This document shows positions 1 through 8,664 of a stretch of 64,000 nucleotides of DNA, piece after piece. Position numbers and translations under genes: made by a program. This stretch comes from HyVt-477 sp965224605 (GTDB lineage Bacteria; Pseudomonadota; Gammaproteobacteria; Thiotrichales; Thiotrichaceae): NCBI GenBank assembly GCA_965224605.1, contig CBDCZP010000016.1:22383-86382 (forward strand), in the 5' to 3' direction. The notes below the pieces were generated by a model. That model did no database searches and was not told where the DNA came from. It saw only the letters and a list, made by a program, of their open reading frames with translations. The first letter of the stretch is position 1. The number at the start of each line of letters is the position of its first letter.

Positions 1-869
1 ATAAAACGATGATGGGTGTTGGTATTCGAACAAGCAAGAATTTTCAACGCATTAAAGCAAAAAAAGCAACAATCCTTGCAAGTGGTGGTTTTAGTGCTGA
101 GGTATCAAACACAAACACTTCGCGCACCAGCTTGAATGATTCTACTTCAGAAACCTTATATCTTGCAGAGCAGGCTGGTGCTTCTTTAATTGATATGGAA
201 TATTTGCAAATGCTCCCTTGTGCTTCTCCTGACGAACAAGGGAGGGGAGTGGCTCCCGTGTTTGCGAGTTACGTTATTTTTCCCTACGGGTTCATGATTG
301 ACTCAACCACAGGAAAGCGTTTTGTTAATGAATGGGCAGATCGTAAGACCCGTTCAGATGCCATGTTGGCATTGGATCAAGTACCGATTGGCATTACGGA
401 TCAACAAGGACTTGAAGCAGTCGGTGAGATGATTTATGACCATATGGATGTAAACGTGACACGGCGTTTTGAAACGCTGGCAGCACTAGCAGACTTTCAT
501 CAGCTCTCTTCTACAGCATTACAGGAGACCTTGCAAACCTATAATCGTTATGTCGAACAACGCTTTGATGATGACTTTGGCAAGTCTATTCCCCTCAAGG
601 CAAAACCCTTGCAAGCCCCCTTTTACAGTGTACGTTTATGGCCAAAAGCACATTCGACCATGGGTGGAGTACGGATTAACATCAATGCAGCGGTATTGGA
701 TAAAAAAGACAAACTGATTCCACGCTTTTATGCCGCAGGCGAAGCAACCGGAGGCATTCATGGCGTTTCCCGCCTTGGTTGTTGTGCAATTACAGAATGT
801 TTGGTATTTGGACGCATTGCAGGACAGCAGGCCGCAATACTAGAAGATCTAGAGGAAGTAGTAGCATGA
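1..869 (+). CDS. FAD-dependent oxidoreductase of the fumarate reductase/flavocytochrome c type (3' part)
   Basis: The reading frame is open back to the first base, so the N-terminus and the FAD-binding GxGxxG motif lie outside the window. What is visible is typical of fumarate reductase/urocanate reductase-like flavoproteins: the segment ILASGGF near the start, a substrate-domain core, and the C-terminal FAD-contact region with FYAAGEATGGIHG followed by a G-C-C-A-x-T-E-C helix. Such enzymes reduce or oxidise a C=C bond of a small acid using FAD. It overlaps the next gene by ATGA, so the two are translationally coupled and it is part of the long plus-strand operon. The substrate cannot be read from the sequence. 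Family confidence is good, exact function unknown. Confidence 0.8.
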   Translation, partial: KTMMGVGIRTSKNFQRIKAKKATILASGGFSAEVSNTNTSRTSLNDSTSETLYLAEQAGASLIDMEYLQMLPCASPDEQGRGVAPVFASYVIFPYGFMIDSTTGKRFVNEWADRKTRSDAMLALDQVPIGITDQQGLEAVGEMIYDHMDVNVTRRFETLAALADFHQLSSTALQETLQTYNRYVEQRFDDDFGKSIPLKAKPLQAPFYSVRLWPKAHSTMGGVRININAAVLDKKDKLIPRFYAAGEATGGIHGVSRLGCCAITECLVFGRIAGQQAAILEDLEEVVA

Positions 870-1924
870 GCAAAGAGGCGATTAAACAAACACGTCTATT
901 TACTGATGCCCACAGTGTATTAGATGCAACCTTGCGGGATGCAGGCTATCTTAATGACTGGGCTTTCTCGCGTGAAGATATTTTCAATGTGGTCGGAAAA
1001 GTAGCAAAGGCAGGTGTAGAAGCTATTGAAGTAGGCTATATCAGCGACAAACCAGGTCGCCCACTGGCGGCTCGTTGCGATGCTGATCTATTGCATTCTT
1101 TGCGCGAACATATTAGCAGTGTCACCAACCTGGCTGCCATGATTAGCTTGAGTGAAACCAATCTGAATGACTTGTTTGCCAGCCGCCAGGAATTACTGGA
1201 TCTAGTGCGCATTCCCTGCACTATTGAGCAAGTACCACAAGCCTTGCAGGTCGCCGAAGTGGCTGCACGTCATGATATTGCTACTAGCCTCAACCTGGTT
1301 AATATCTCTACCTTGTCATCAGAGCAATTCATTAATACGGCTCTGCAGGCACAGCAGTCCGGTGTAGTCGATGTGCTCTATCTGGCAGATTCGCGTGGCG
1401 CATGCCGACCAGAAGATGTCAGCCAGATAGTCGGTATTGTGCGTGAGCACTGGGAAGGTCTGTTTGGTTTTCATGCACATGACAACACTGGTTTTGCCAG
1501 TGTCAACCCGTTGATGGCATTGGAAGCGGGTTGTCAGTTAGTTGATGGTACCGTCAATGGATTGGGATTAGGCAGTGGCAATACTAAATTACAATACGCT
1601 ATGAGTCTGGTTCAGCAATATGAGCCACACAAGCCTTACAAATTTGAGCCACTGGATACGCTCAGTCGTTTCGATGTGTCAATGCCAGCAGAAAAGAGTT
1701 ACCTGTACTACCTGGTCGGCGCAAAAAATATTGCTCAGTTATGGGTAGAACCGTTAATGGAACGTTACGGTGATAAAGCGGCACGCTATTTGCAATCCAT
1801 TCCGCGCAAACCTTATACACATATTGACCAAGTCAACAGGGAAATTGAAGGATTATATTTCCCGCTTAGTGATAGAGACAAGGTTTCAGCCTCGTCAAGT
1901 AGGACAAAAGTCCTGCTTCCTTAA
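866..1924 (+). CDS. DRE-TIM metallolyase (HMG-CoA lyase / 4-hydroxy-2-oxovalerate aldolase-like)
   Basis: The start is ATG at 866, overlapping the previous stop (ATGA) with AGAGGAAG about 8 bases upstream; an upstream in-frame extension to 779 lies inside the flavoprotein gene and is not used. The protein (352 residues) has the HMGL-like TIM-barrel signatures: DATLRDAGY near residue 20, which carries the metal-binding Asp and catalytic Arg; FHAHDNTG near 205, the HxH metal ligands; and DGTVNGLGLGSGNT, the closing glycine-rich loop. The family carries out metal-dependent aldol or Claisen-type cleavage or condensation of oxo acids. Neighbours suggest it helps make or modify a small acid building block. 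The C-terminal ~70 residues are not recognised. Confidence 0.8.
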   Translation: MSKEAIKQTRLFTDAHSVLDATLRDAGYLNDWAFSREDIFNVVGKVAKAGVEAIEVGYISDKPGRPLAARCDADLLHSLREHISSVTNLAAMISLSETNLNDLFASRQELLDLVRIPCTIEQVPQALQVAEVAARHDIATSLNLVNISTLSSEQFINTALQAQQSGVVDVLYLADSRGACRPEDVSQIVGIVREHWEGLFGFHAHDNTGFASVNPLMALEAGCQLVDGTVNGLGLGSGNTKLQYAMSLVQQYEPHKPYKFEPLDTLSRFDVSMPAEKSYLYYLVGAKNIAQLWVEPLMERYGDKAARYLQSIPRKPYTHIDQVNREIEGLYFPLSDRDKVSASSSRTKVLLP

Positions 1925-1942
1925 ATTGAAGGTAAATGTAAT

Positions 1943-2590
1943 ATGAGCAATGCACTGGAACTCTCTGACCTCTCGCAAACCAACTTGCATGAACTGGATG
2001 TTGTTAAGCGATACACCCAGTTTGCGCCTGTTTATAATCAATCCGTTGATGACTGGGGGTACCAATGTTACCGCACCTCTGCAAATGCCCTACGGCATTA
2101 TGTATCTAACGATCAAGCCATTTTAGATGCAGGTTGTGGTACTGGGTTAGTGGGGCAAGCGTTAGCGGCACAGGGCTTTAGCGATATTACAGGCATTGAT
2201 ATCTCACCAGAAATGCTTGAACAAGCGGAAGCTAGTGGTGATTATCATCAAGTACAGTTGCAGGATTTAAGCCAGACCCCCTATCCGTTTGCAAACAATA
2301 GTTTTACCGCTATCACCTGTGTTGGTGTGTTTTCCCTGATCGCTGACCCTACTCTCGTATTGCAGGAATTCTGTCGTCTAGTACGTCCACAAGGTTATCT
2401 CGTGTTTACTCAGCAAGAAGTGCTATTTGAGCAATATGGTTACGCTGATATTTTAGCCGGTTTTGAGCAACGTGGCGAATTACGCTGTGAGAGTATCAGC
2501 GAACCTGTGGTTTACTTGCCTAATCGTGAAGGTTACGACGAACGCAAAGTCATTTATTGCATTTATCAAGTCATGGGCATCAAGGATTAA
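1943..2590 (+). CDS. class I SAM-dependent methyltransferase
   Basis: A 215-residue soluble methyltransferase. The SAM-binding motif I, ILDAGCGTGLVG, is near residue 53, followed by ITGIDISPEML (acidic residue for the ribose) and a motif IV-like AITCVGVF segment. The size matches a minimal Rossmann-fold methyltransferase without an added substrate domain. It starts 18 bases after the lyase gene, with a GAAGG ribosome site, and ends 3 bases before the next ATG, so it is in the same operon. Its acceptor is unknown; a small-molecule substrate is likely from context. Confidence 0.85.
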   Translation: MSNALELSDLSQTNLHELDVVKRYTQFAPVYNQSVDDWGYQCYRTSANALRHYVSNDQAILDAGCGTGLVGQALAAQGFSDITGIDISPEMLEQAEASGDYHQVQLQDLSQTPYPFANNSFTAITCVGVFSLIADPTLVLQEFCRLVRPQGYLVFTQQEVLFEQYGYADILAGFEQRGELRCESISEPVVYLPNREGYDERKVIYCIYQVMGIKD

Positions 2591-2593
2591 ACG

Positions 2594-3553
2594 ATGAAAA
2601 AGTGCCTCATTCTCAACAATCGTGAACCTATTCCCGAAGATCATTTAGAGGATTTAAGTGACCAACTGGAAGTCGTCTGGTACCAAAAGACCGATGATTA
2701 TTTTTCATTAGCAGAAGCTTTTGAGGCACATGCTGATAGCCATATCATTATTACTACGTATATGGACTTAACGGCGGCGACTCTACAACAGATGCCACAA
2801 CTAGAAGCTATTATTGCAACCACTATTTCTACCCACTTTATTGATTCAAATTATTGTCGCGAACAAGGCATCCATATCTTCAATACAGAAAACTATACAG
2901 GCTCATCGGTGGCAGAACATGCCGTTGCCTTGATGATGTCTGGAATGCGTAAAATTCCTGCTATTGATCAGGAAGTTCGGCATGGGAATACCCATTGTTT
3001 TGATTTCCCCGGTACAGAACTAGCTGGAAAAACCGCAGGCATTATCGGTTTTGGCAATATTGGCGGCTACATTGCACAACTGCTGAGCGGTTTCAATATG
3101 CAGTTGCAGTATTACAACCGTTCACCACGTAACAGCCAAATTGCTAAAGGTATTGGTTTGGATACGCTACTGGAAACATCCGATGTGGTATTTCTTGCTA
3201 CCCCTCTGAATAATGATTCACACCACATTATTAATACCAATGTGCTTAAGTGTATGAAGTCGACAGCCTTGCTGGTAAATATTTCTCCTGATGATGTTAT
3301 GGATATGGCGGCTGTACGCGATGCATTACATAAGGGAGAAATTGCTGGTGTGGCGCTGGATTTGCTAGTAGTCGATTTTTTTCTGGAGACACCCAATACC
3401 GTACTGACTTCACGCCGCGCATGGTATACCAATGAATGTTTTACCCGCCGTATAGAACAGTGGAAAGGAACCTTACATCGCTACCTGTCAGGCCAACAAC
3501 AAACCAACCTCAATGATCTCGACTTTGTTCGCATCAAGGATTATGCAAAGTAA
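2594..3553 (+). CDS. D-2-hydroxyacid dehydrogenase-family protein with altered active site
   Basis: A 319-residue member of the D-isomer-specific 2-hydroxyacid dehydrogenase fold. The NAD-binding Rossmann motif GFGNIGGYIAQLL lies near residue 155 after the interdomain helix (SVAEHAVALMMS). Known active members have a catalytic Arg in a VNxxRG segment, a Glu, and a His in a TPH segment. Here the Arg position reads VNISPDDV and the region that should hold the His reads LTSRRAWYTNEC, so Arg and His appear missing although the fold and the NAD site are kept. It may carry out a different redox reaction, or only bind. It sits within the tailoring operon, 19 bases before the start of the TauD-like gene. 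Confidence 0.75.
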   Translation: MKKCLILNNREPIPEDHLEDLSDQLEVVWYQKTDDYFSLAEAFEAHADSHIIITTYMDLTAATLQQMPQLEAIIATTISTHFIDSNYCREQGIHIFNTENYTGSSVAEHAVALMMSGMRKIPAIDQEVRHGNTHCFDFPGTELAGKTAGIIGFGNIGGYIAQLLSGFNMQLQYYNRSPRNSQIAKGIGLDTLLETSDVVFLATPLNNDSHHIINTNVLKCMKSTALLVNISPDDVMDMAAVRDALHKGEIAGVALDLLVVDFFLETPNTVLTSRRAWYTNECFTRRIEQWKGTLHRYLSGQQQTNLNDLDFVRIKDYAK

Positions 3554-3572
3554 AAATGAATGGAGTAACAAC

Positions 3573-4586
3573 ATGAAGAATCATGATAAACAAAGAAATA
3601 TTTACCCTTTTGGCAATAGCGATCAACACGCTACTAACAATCTACAAGACTATTGGTTAGATTGCAGTACTTTTGATAATCCTCATACTCTGGAAAATAC
3701 CATCAGAGACCAGTGGAAAGATAAGGGATTAGTGGTATTGGGTAATACGGGGATGAAGCATCTGAGTGAATTGGAACACTGGGGCAGTATTGTTTTCAAG
3801 GACTTTACCAGTTATGAAGGAGGCTCTGCCCCGCGTAGCAAGTGGAGTGACAAGGTGTTTGGTATTGATGATACGCCTTCACATATTGACATGTGTTACC
3901 ACAATGAAGCCTGTTACCTACCGACGTTCCCACGCTGCTTTTTGCTAGGTTCGCTGTCTTGTCCTGTAGAGGGTGGAGCAACTATGGTATCAGATAATGT
4001 AGCGACAACGAATGCACTGCTGGCCACCTCATTGGGACAGGCATTGCAAGCGAAAGGCATCCGTTATATCCGCAATATGACCGATAAGCATACGGAAGAA
4101 ACAGTGGCTTATAAGCACTGGCAAGATACCTTTTATACCGATTCCCGTGAGGAAGTTGAAGACTACATCAAAGCTCAGGAATGGGATTACACCTGGCTAC
4201 CTAATGGCACATTGCGTACCAGTTATGTGGTGGATGCCTTTGAATACCATGAACAGCTTGATAGAAATCTGTATTTTGCAGGACTCGTCAGTCATGCAGC
4301 ATTTTTTGATCAATGGCCTCCATTCAATACGCTTCCAGATGAGGAACGACCGTTTACCATGACATTGGGGGATGGCACACTCCTTAGTGATGAGGATATT
4401 ACACAGTTATATAGTGCTTATAATCAAGTATCGTTGCCTGTGTCCTGGCAACACGCTGATCTCGCCATCCTTGATAATTTGCGGTGGAGCCATGCCCGTC
4501 CAGCGTTCAACCTAAAAGAAGGTGAATCACGAGTCATGGGTGTCACCATGGGCATGATGCAAGATCGTGTGGGTAATCATTTCTAA
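3573..4586 (+). CDS. TauD/SyrP-like Fe(II)/2-oxoglutarate-dependent oxygenase
   Basis: The start chosen is ATG at 3573, with GGAG 7 bases upstream; the longer frame to 3513 would overlap the dehydrogenase gene and has no ribosome site. The 337-residue protein shows the TauD/TfdA features: YHNEACY near residue 110 (the His and acidic metal ligands, in the H-x-E form seen in SyrP-like NRPS hydroxylases), PVEGGATMVSD after it, and a distal WSHARPAF with the second His and the 2-oxoglutarate-binding Arg. Members hydroxylate or otherwise oxidise small molecules or carrier-bound amino acids, using oxygen. The neighbouring NRPS genes make a tailoring role likely. Confidence 0.85.
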   Translation: MKNHDKQRNIYPFGNSDQHATNNLQDYWLDCSTFDNPHTLENTIRDQWKDKGLVVLGNTGMKHLSELEHWGSIVFKDFTSYEGGSAPRSKWSDKVFGIDDTPSHIDMCYHNEACYLPTFPRCFLLGSLSCPVEGGATMVSDNVATTNALLATSLGQALQAKGIRYIRNMTDKHTEETVAYKHWQDTFYTDSREEVEDYIKAQEWDYTWLPNGTLRTSYVVDAFEYHEQLDRNLYFAGLVSHAAFFDQWPPFNTLPDEERPFTMTLGDGTLLSDEDITQLYSAYNQVSLPVSWQHADLAILDNLRWSHARPAFNLKEGESRVMGVTMGMMQDRVGNHF

Positions 4587-4600
4587 AGAGGAAACAGTGT

Positions 4601-5707
4601 ATGCGTATCAAGAAAGTTTCATTATATCGGCAAACAATCCCGATGATGTGTGGCCGCTTTTCCTGCTCATTGGAGCCAGGCGTAGAAGAAGCTGAAGTTG
4701 TCATTACTCGTGTGGAAACTAAGTGTGGTTTGGTGGGCTATGGTGAGTCTGGCTCAGTAGGTGGCTATCCTAACTATTCACTAGGTATTTTAGCCAGCAG
4801 TGCGGAGTTGATCGAACGGCACTTGATGAACAAAGACCCGCGTCACCTTAATGCCATCCAACATACAATGTCGCTCATTGACGGACATGGGGCTATTAAG
4901 GCTGGTTTTGACATGGCCTGCTGGGATATTTTGGGAAAATCCATTGATAAGCCGTTACATGAGGTGTTGGGTGGCAAGTTACAGAATAAAGTACCGCTAT
5001 ACCGATCAATTCCCACTGAAGCACCTGAGGATATGGTGCAGTCGGTCAAGGACTGGCGAGGTGAAGGTTACCGTATGTTCCAGTTACGGGTTGGACATGG
5101 CGATATCCAAGCTGATTTGCAACGTATTGCTGGGGTTATTTCTAAACGCCAAAATGATGAAATGTACACCGTGGATGTGGCAGGTCACTGGCGGGTAGAT
5201 GAAGCCCTCTATATCCTTAATACGGTCAAAGATCTGGATTTCACCATCGAACAACCGTGCTGGACCGTAGATGATTGCATGTCAGTACGCAAACGCATTA
5301 CCTTTCCGATGAAACTCGATAACAGCCTTAACAGCACATATGATGTGATGCGAGCTTACGCGACGAATGCCTGTGATAGCATCGTCATTCACCTCAATAA
5401 ATTCGGTGGGATTAGCCCCTCACGTATTTCTCGTGACCTTGCGACAGCAGGTGGCTTAGGCATCACCTATTCCACACAATGGGGTACTGAACTCACGACT
5501 GCGGCACTCATTCATTTGGGAGTGACGACTCAGCCAAGTCGTCTCATCAGCACCATCGACAGTCATAATTACTCTTCGTTTACCGTAGCAACTAATGACC
5601 CTATTATTGTCGATAATGGTAAAATGTGGATGGCTGATAATGCCCCTGGTTTAGGTGTACTTGTGGATGATGAAGTACTGGGTAAGCCAGTTAAGGTGAT
5701 TGAGTGA
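4601..5707 (+). CDS. enolase-superfamily (mandelate racemase/muconate lactonizing) enzyme, paralog 1
   Basis: A full-length 368-residue protein with a GAGGAAAC ribosome site. It has the two-domain MR/MLE layout. The three metal ligands are visible as TVDVAG, FTIEQP and KLDNS in the barrel. The acid/base residues differ from the usual Lys-x-Lys and Lys: the second-strand segment reads QLRVG, and the sixth-strand segment reads IHLNKFGG with His where a Lys is normal. The paralog at 8665 keeps Lys at both places. These enzymes abstract a proton alpha to a carboxylate, then epimerise, eliminate or cycloisomerise. Substrate unknown. It overlaps the start region of the P-type ATPase gene. Confidence 0.85.
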   Translation: MRIKKVSLYRQTIPMMCGRFSCSLEPGVEEAEVVITRVETKCGLVGYGESGSVGGYPNYSLGILASSAELIERHLMNKDPRHLNAIQHTMSLIDGHGAIKAGFDMACWDILGKSIDKPLHEVLGGKLQNKVPLYRSIPTEAPEDMVQSVKDWRGEGYRMFQLRVGHGDIQADLQRIAGVISKRQNDEMYTVDVAGHWRVDEALYILNTVKDLDFTIEQPCWTVDDCMSVRKRITFPMKLDNSLNSTYDVMRAYATNACDSIVIHLNKFGGISPSRISRDLATAGGLGITYSTQWGTELTTAALIHLGVTTQPSRLISTIDSHNYSSFTVATNDPIIVDNGKMWMADNAPGLGVLVDDEVLGKPVKVIE

Positions 5708-5714
5708 GCTCTTT

Positions 5715-7754
5715 ATGCCGATTTTAACAACACTCATACTCGGTGGTGCCGCTGGAGCCTTCTTTAGTAAACTAAAATCATCTCGTGTGCAAAAGAAAAA
5801 AGCCTTGAAGGTACGACAAAATGCGAAGTCTTTAGTCACAAGCAAACCCAAACAAACCTTGAAAAAGCAGGTTCTATCACCCGCAGAAGCTGAGGCAGCC
5901 CAACAGCAACGTGTGTCGATGGGTGCACTCGGTTTGTTGGGGTTAGGTACAATAACGGTACCAGTAGTCGGACTAGTGGGGTTACCCCTATTAGCTTACA
6001 ACTATATTTATATGATGCGTAAAGTGCGTCAGTCATACATGAATAAAGGCAAACTTCCTGTCGTAGTATTTGATGCCCTGACGGTTAGTTTTGCTCTTGT
6101 AGCAGGTTTTTATTTTACTGCATCATTATTGTTCACAGCATTATTCACTGCCAATCGTTTAGTGGCTCGCACAGAGCGTGAGGCACAAGCTGATTTCAGT
6201 CGTATTTTTGGTGAATTGGCAGAAACAGTGTGGTTGTTTAAAGATGGCACTGAAATTGAAATCCCACTGGGTAGCCTGAATGCACAGGATGTGATTGTGG
6301 TTCGGCCAGGTGAGATGATTCCTGCTGACGGGCATGTGGTCTCTGGCGAAGGCACCGTAGACCAGCACTTGCTCACGGGGGAGTCTCAACCAGTAGACAA
6401 AAAAGTAGGCGATGAAGTCTTTACCTCAACGTTGATGATTGGTGGCAATCTGCGTGTACTCGTGGAACGACAAGGATCAGAAAGTATTACGGGGCAGATT
6501 GCCCAGACACTCGAACATGCTGCTACCTTCAAACATCAGGTGCAGTCACGCGGTGAAAGTATTGTGGAAAAGGGTGCTTCTCGCACCATGCTGGCATCTA
6601 TCGTCGCCTTACCACTGATTGGTTTGAATCATGCTATGGCGCTGAGTTACAGTGGTTTTGGTTATCAGATGCGCATGGCAGCACCCTTAATGGTGCTTAA
6701 TTACTTACGTATTGCTTCGCGTAACGGTATCTTGGTGAAGGATGGGCGTGCACTGGATACTTTACAACAGATTGATACTGTGGTTTTTGACAAGACGGGT
6801 ACATTGACCGAAGAAGTACCACAGGTCGAAAGAATAGTAGCGTGTGCAGACTTTACGACAGAGCAGTTATTGCAATACGCTGCTAGTGCTGAACAACATC
6901 AGAAACACCCCATTGCTCAATCTATTTGTAGCCATGCCAGGAATAACGGGGTCGTGCTACTGGAAATGGTGAATACTGATTACTCCATTGGACACGGCTT
7001 ACGGGTTGACTTGTATGACCCTGACCACACTCAACCGCAACAAAGTATCCTGATCGGTAGCCGACGTTTTGTAGAAACTGAAGGCATTGCTGTACCACCC
7101 GTGATTGAGAACTTGCAGCAAGAAGCGGGTAAAAAAGGCTATTCAATCGTCTATGTTGCTACAGACAATGGGGAGTTGATGGGTGCTATAGAATTGCGTC
7201 CAGCATTGCGCCCACAGGCTCGCACTGCCATCGAAGCATTACATGAGTTGGGTATGACCTTGTACATCATTTCTGGTGATCAAGAGCAGCCGACCCGGCA
7301 TCTGGCGGAAAGCCTCAATATTGATCATTATTTTGCTGAAGTTTTGCCCGAAGGTAAGGCAAAGCACGTCGAAGATTTGCAAGCCGCAGGACATAAAGTA
7401 TGTTTCATTGGTGATGGCATCAATGACTCTGTGGCTCTGCAAAAAGCAGACGTATCAGTATCCCTACATGGTGCAGCGACGATTGCACAGGATACTGCAG
7501 ATATCGTGCTGATGACACCTGATTTATTACATTTACCCTATCTGATCAAGATGTCGGGAGAATTACATCAGCGCATGAATAATAGCGAAACCCTGAACAC
7601 TGTCTCCGGTGTGGCCTGTGTGTCTGGTGTGTTACTGCTAGGGATGGGTCTTAGTGGTGCTATCCTAATGTATTCTGGTGGTTTATTAGCAAATATTTCT
7701 AATGCGATGCTACCCTTACTAACACATAATGATAATAAAAGAGATAAAAAATGA
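5715..7754 (+). CDS. P1B-like P-type ATPase without the CPx motif
   Basis: The start is taken as ATG 5715; a TTG at 5700 gives five more residues. The protein (about 679 residues) has no N-terminal heavy-metal-binding domain. Membrane segments before residue 150 lead to the actuator domain with LLTGES (near 215), the phosphorylation site DKTGTLT (near 358), an HP dipeptide in the nucleotide domain (QKHPIAQ) and the hinge GDGINDS. In the membrane segment just before DKTGTLT, where P1B pumps carry CPC/CPx, it reads MRMAAPLMVLNYL with no cysteine. The pump machinery thus looks intact but the usual metal site is absent. It is embedded in an enzyme operon; cargo unknown. Confidence 0.85.
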   Translation: MPILTTLILGGAAGAFFSKLKSSRVQKKKALKVRQNAKSLVTSKPKQTLKKQVLSPAEAEAAQQQRVSMGALGLLGLGTITVPVVGLVGLPLLAYNYIYMMRKVRQSYMNKGKLPVVVFDALTVSFALVAGFYFTASLLFTALFTANRLVARTEREAQADFSRIFGELAETVWLFKDGTEIEIPLGSLNAQDVIVVRPGEMIPADGHVVSGEGTVDQHLLTGESQPVDKKVGDEVFTSTLMIGGNLRVLVERQGSESITGQIAQTLEHAATFKHQVQSRGESIVEKGASRTMLASIVALPLIGLNHAMALSYSGFGYQMRMAAPLMVLNYLRIASRNGILVKDGRALDTLQQIDTVVFDKTGTLTEEVPQVERIVACADFTTEQLLQYAASAEQHQKHPIAQSICSHARNNGVVLLEMVNTDYSIGHGLRVDLYDPDHTQPQQSILIGSRRFVETEGIAVPPVIENLQQEAGKKGYSIVYVATDNGELMGAIELRPALRPQARTAIEALHELGMTLYIISGDQEQPTRHLAESLNIDHYFAEVLPEGKAKHVEDLQAAGHKVCFIGDGINDSVALQKADVSVSLHGAATIAQDTADIVLMTPDLLHLPYLIKMSGELHQRMNNSETLNTVSGVACVSGVLLLGMGLSGAILMYSGGLLANISNAMLPLLTHNDNKRDKK

Positions 7755-7822
7755 GTGCTCAACCCATCTTATTCCTGGTGATTGATTTTGACTATGGTCT
7801 TGAAAAAGTGAGGTATTCCTGA
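7751..7822 (+). CDS. 23-residue small ORF coupled to both neighbours
   Basis: ATG at 7751 overlaps the ATPase stop (ATGA), and its TGA overlaps the next ATG (TGATG). The peptide begins MSAQPILFLVIDFDYG and ends KVRYS. It may be a real small peptide, a coupling leader, or the fused ends of a deleted gene. The region also carries the AAGTGAGG ribosome site of the methyltransferase. No homology is recognised. Confidence 0.35.
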   Translation: MSAQPILFLVIDFDYGLEKVRYS

Positions 7823-8643
7823 TGGTAATAGCTGAAAATTTCAAGGATATAATCCGCCAGACTTACGATGACGTAGCGGCCAATTACGATCATCCTGCCA
7901 ACTTCTTCTCAAAAGCAATGAATAAGCCGATGTTGAGATATCTGCAATTAGCAGCAGATAGTAAACTGCTAGATGTAGGCACAGGTACGGGTGTGTTCGC
8001 TCTCTATGTTGCAAAACAAATGCCTGACTGTGAGGTGACAGGCATTGATCTGTCTACGGCGATGCTAGAACAGGCATCTGATAAGACTCAAGGTTTGACT
8101 AATATCCATTTCCACTCAATGGATATGGAGGTACTGACATTTACCGAAAGCAGTTTTGACGCCATTACTTGCTGTTTCAGTCTGTACTTTCTGGAAAATA
8201 TAGAGAAAGGGCTCAGTCATTTAGCTACCCGTCTCAAACCTGGGGGGAGAATGGCGGTTAGTTTCTATCAAACAAGTGCATTCCAACCACTTGCAGATTT
8301 GTTTAAACAGCGTTATGCCTTATTCAAACCAGAGTATGCTAAATCTGAACCTTGGGAAAGTTTTTCTAATCCAGCATCAACTCATGCTCTGTTTACTCAG
8401 GCAGGGCTTGATAATATCAAGCTTTTCCCTGAAACACTGAGGTTTCATCTGACGTCAGCGGATATGTGGTGGGATATTTTATGGAATACGGGATATCGAC
8501 GTTTGTTAAAGAAGCTATCAGATAAGGAATTTGCCATCTTCAAACAACAACACATGCAAGAGGTCACCAGACTCTGTAAGGATACAACTTATTGGGTAGA
8601 TTGCAGCATGATGATTGCAATCGGGGACAAACCTACTTACTAA
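7822..8643 (+). CDS. class I SAM-dependent methyltransferase
   Basis: A 273-residue methyltransferase. LLDVGTGTGVFALYVA near residue 50 is SAM motif I, followed by VTGIDLSTAML and a motif IV-like AITCCFSLYFL segment. The C-terminal ~90 residues, containing WWDILWNTGYRRLL, form an added domain as in small-molecule C- or O-methyltransferases of the UbiE-like type. The start follows AAGTGAGG and overlaps the 23-residue ORF. It is clearly different from the methyltransferase at 1943. Substrate unknown. Confidence 0.85.
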   Translation: MVIAENFKDIIRQTYDDVAANYDHPANFFSKAMNKPMLRYLQLAADSKLLDVGTGTGVFALYVAKQMPDCEVTGIDLSTAMLEQASDKTQGLTNIHFHSMDMEVLTFTESSFDAITCCFSLYFLENIEKGLSHLATRLKPGGRMAVSFYQTSAFQPLADLFKQRYALFKPEYAKSEPWESFSNPASTHALFTQAGLDNIKLFPETLRFHLTSADMWWDILWNTGYRRLLKKLSDKEFAIFKQQHMQEVTRLCKDTTYWVDCSMMIAIGDKPTY

Positions 8644-8664
8644 ACTTAATACAAGGATATTGTT

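Noticed and set aside
5715..7754. Copper or zinc exporter annotation for the P-type ATPases
   Set aside because: The CPx motif and metal-binding domain are absent, so a metal specificity cannot be supported.
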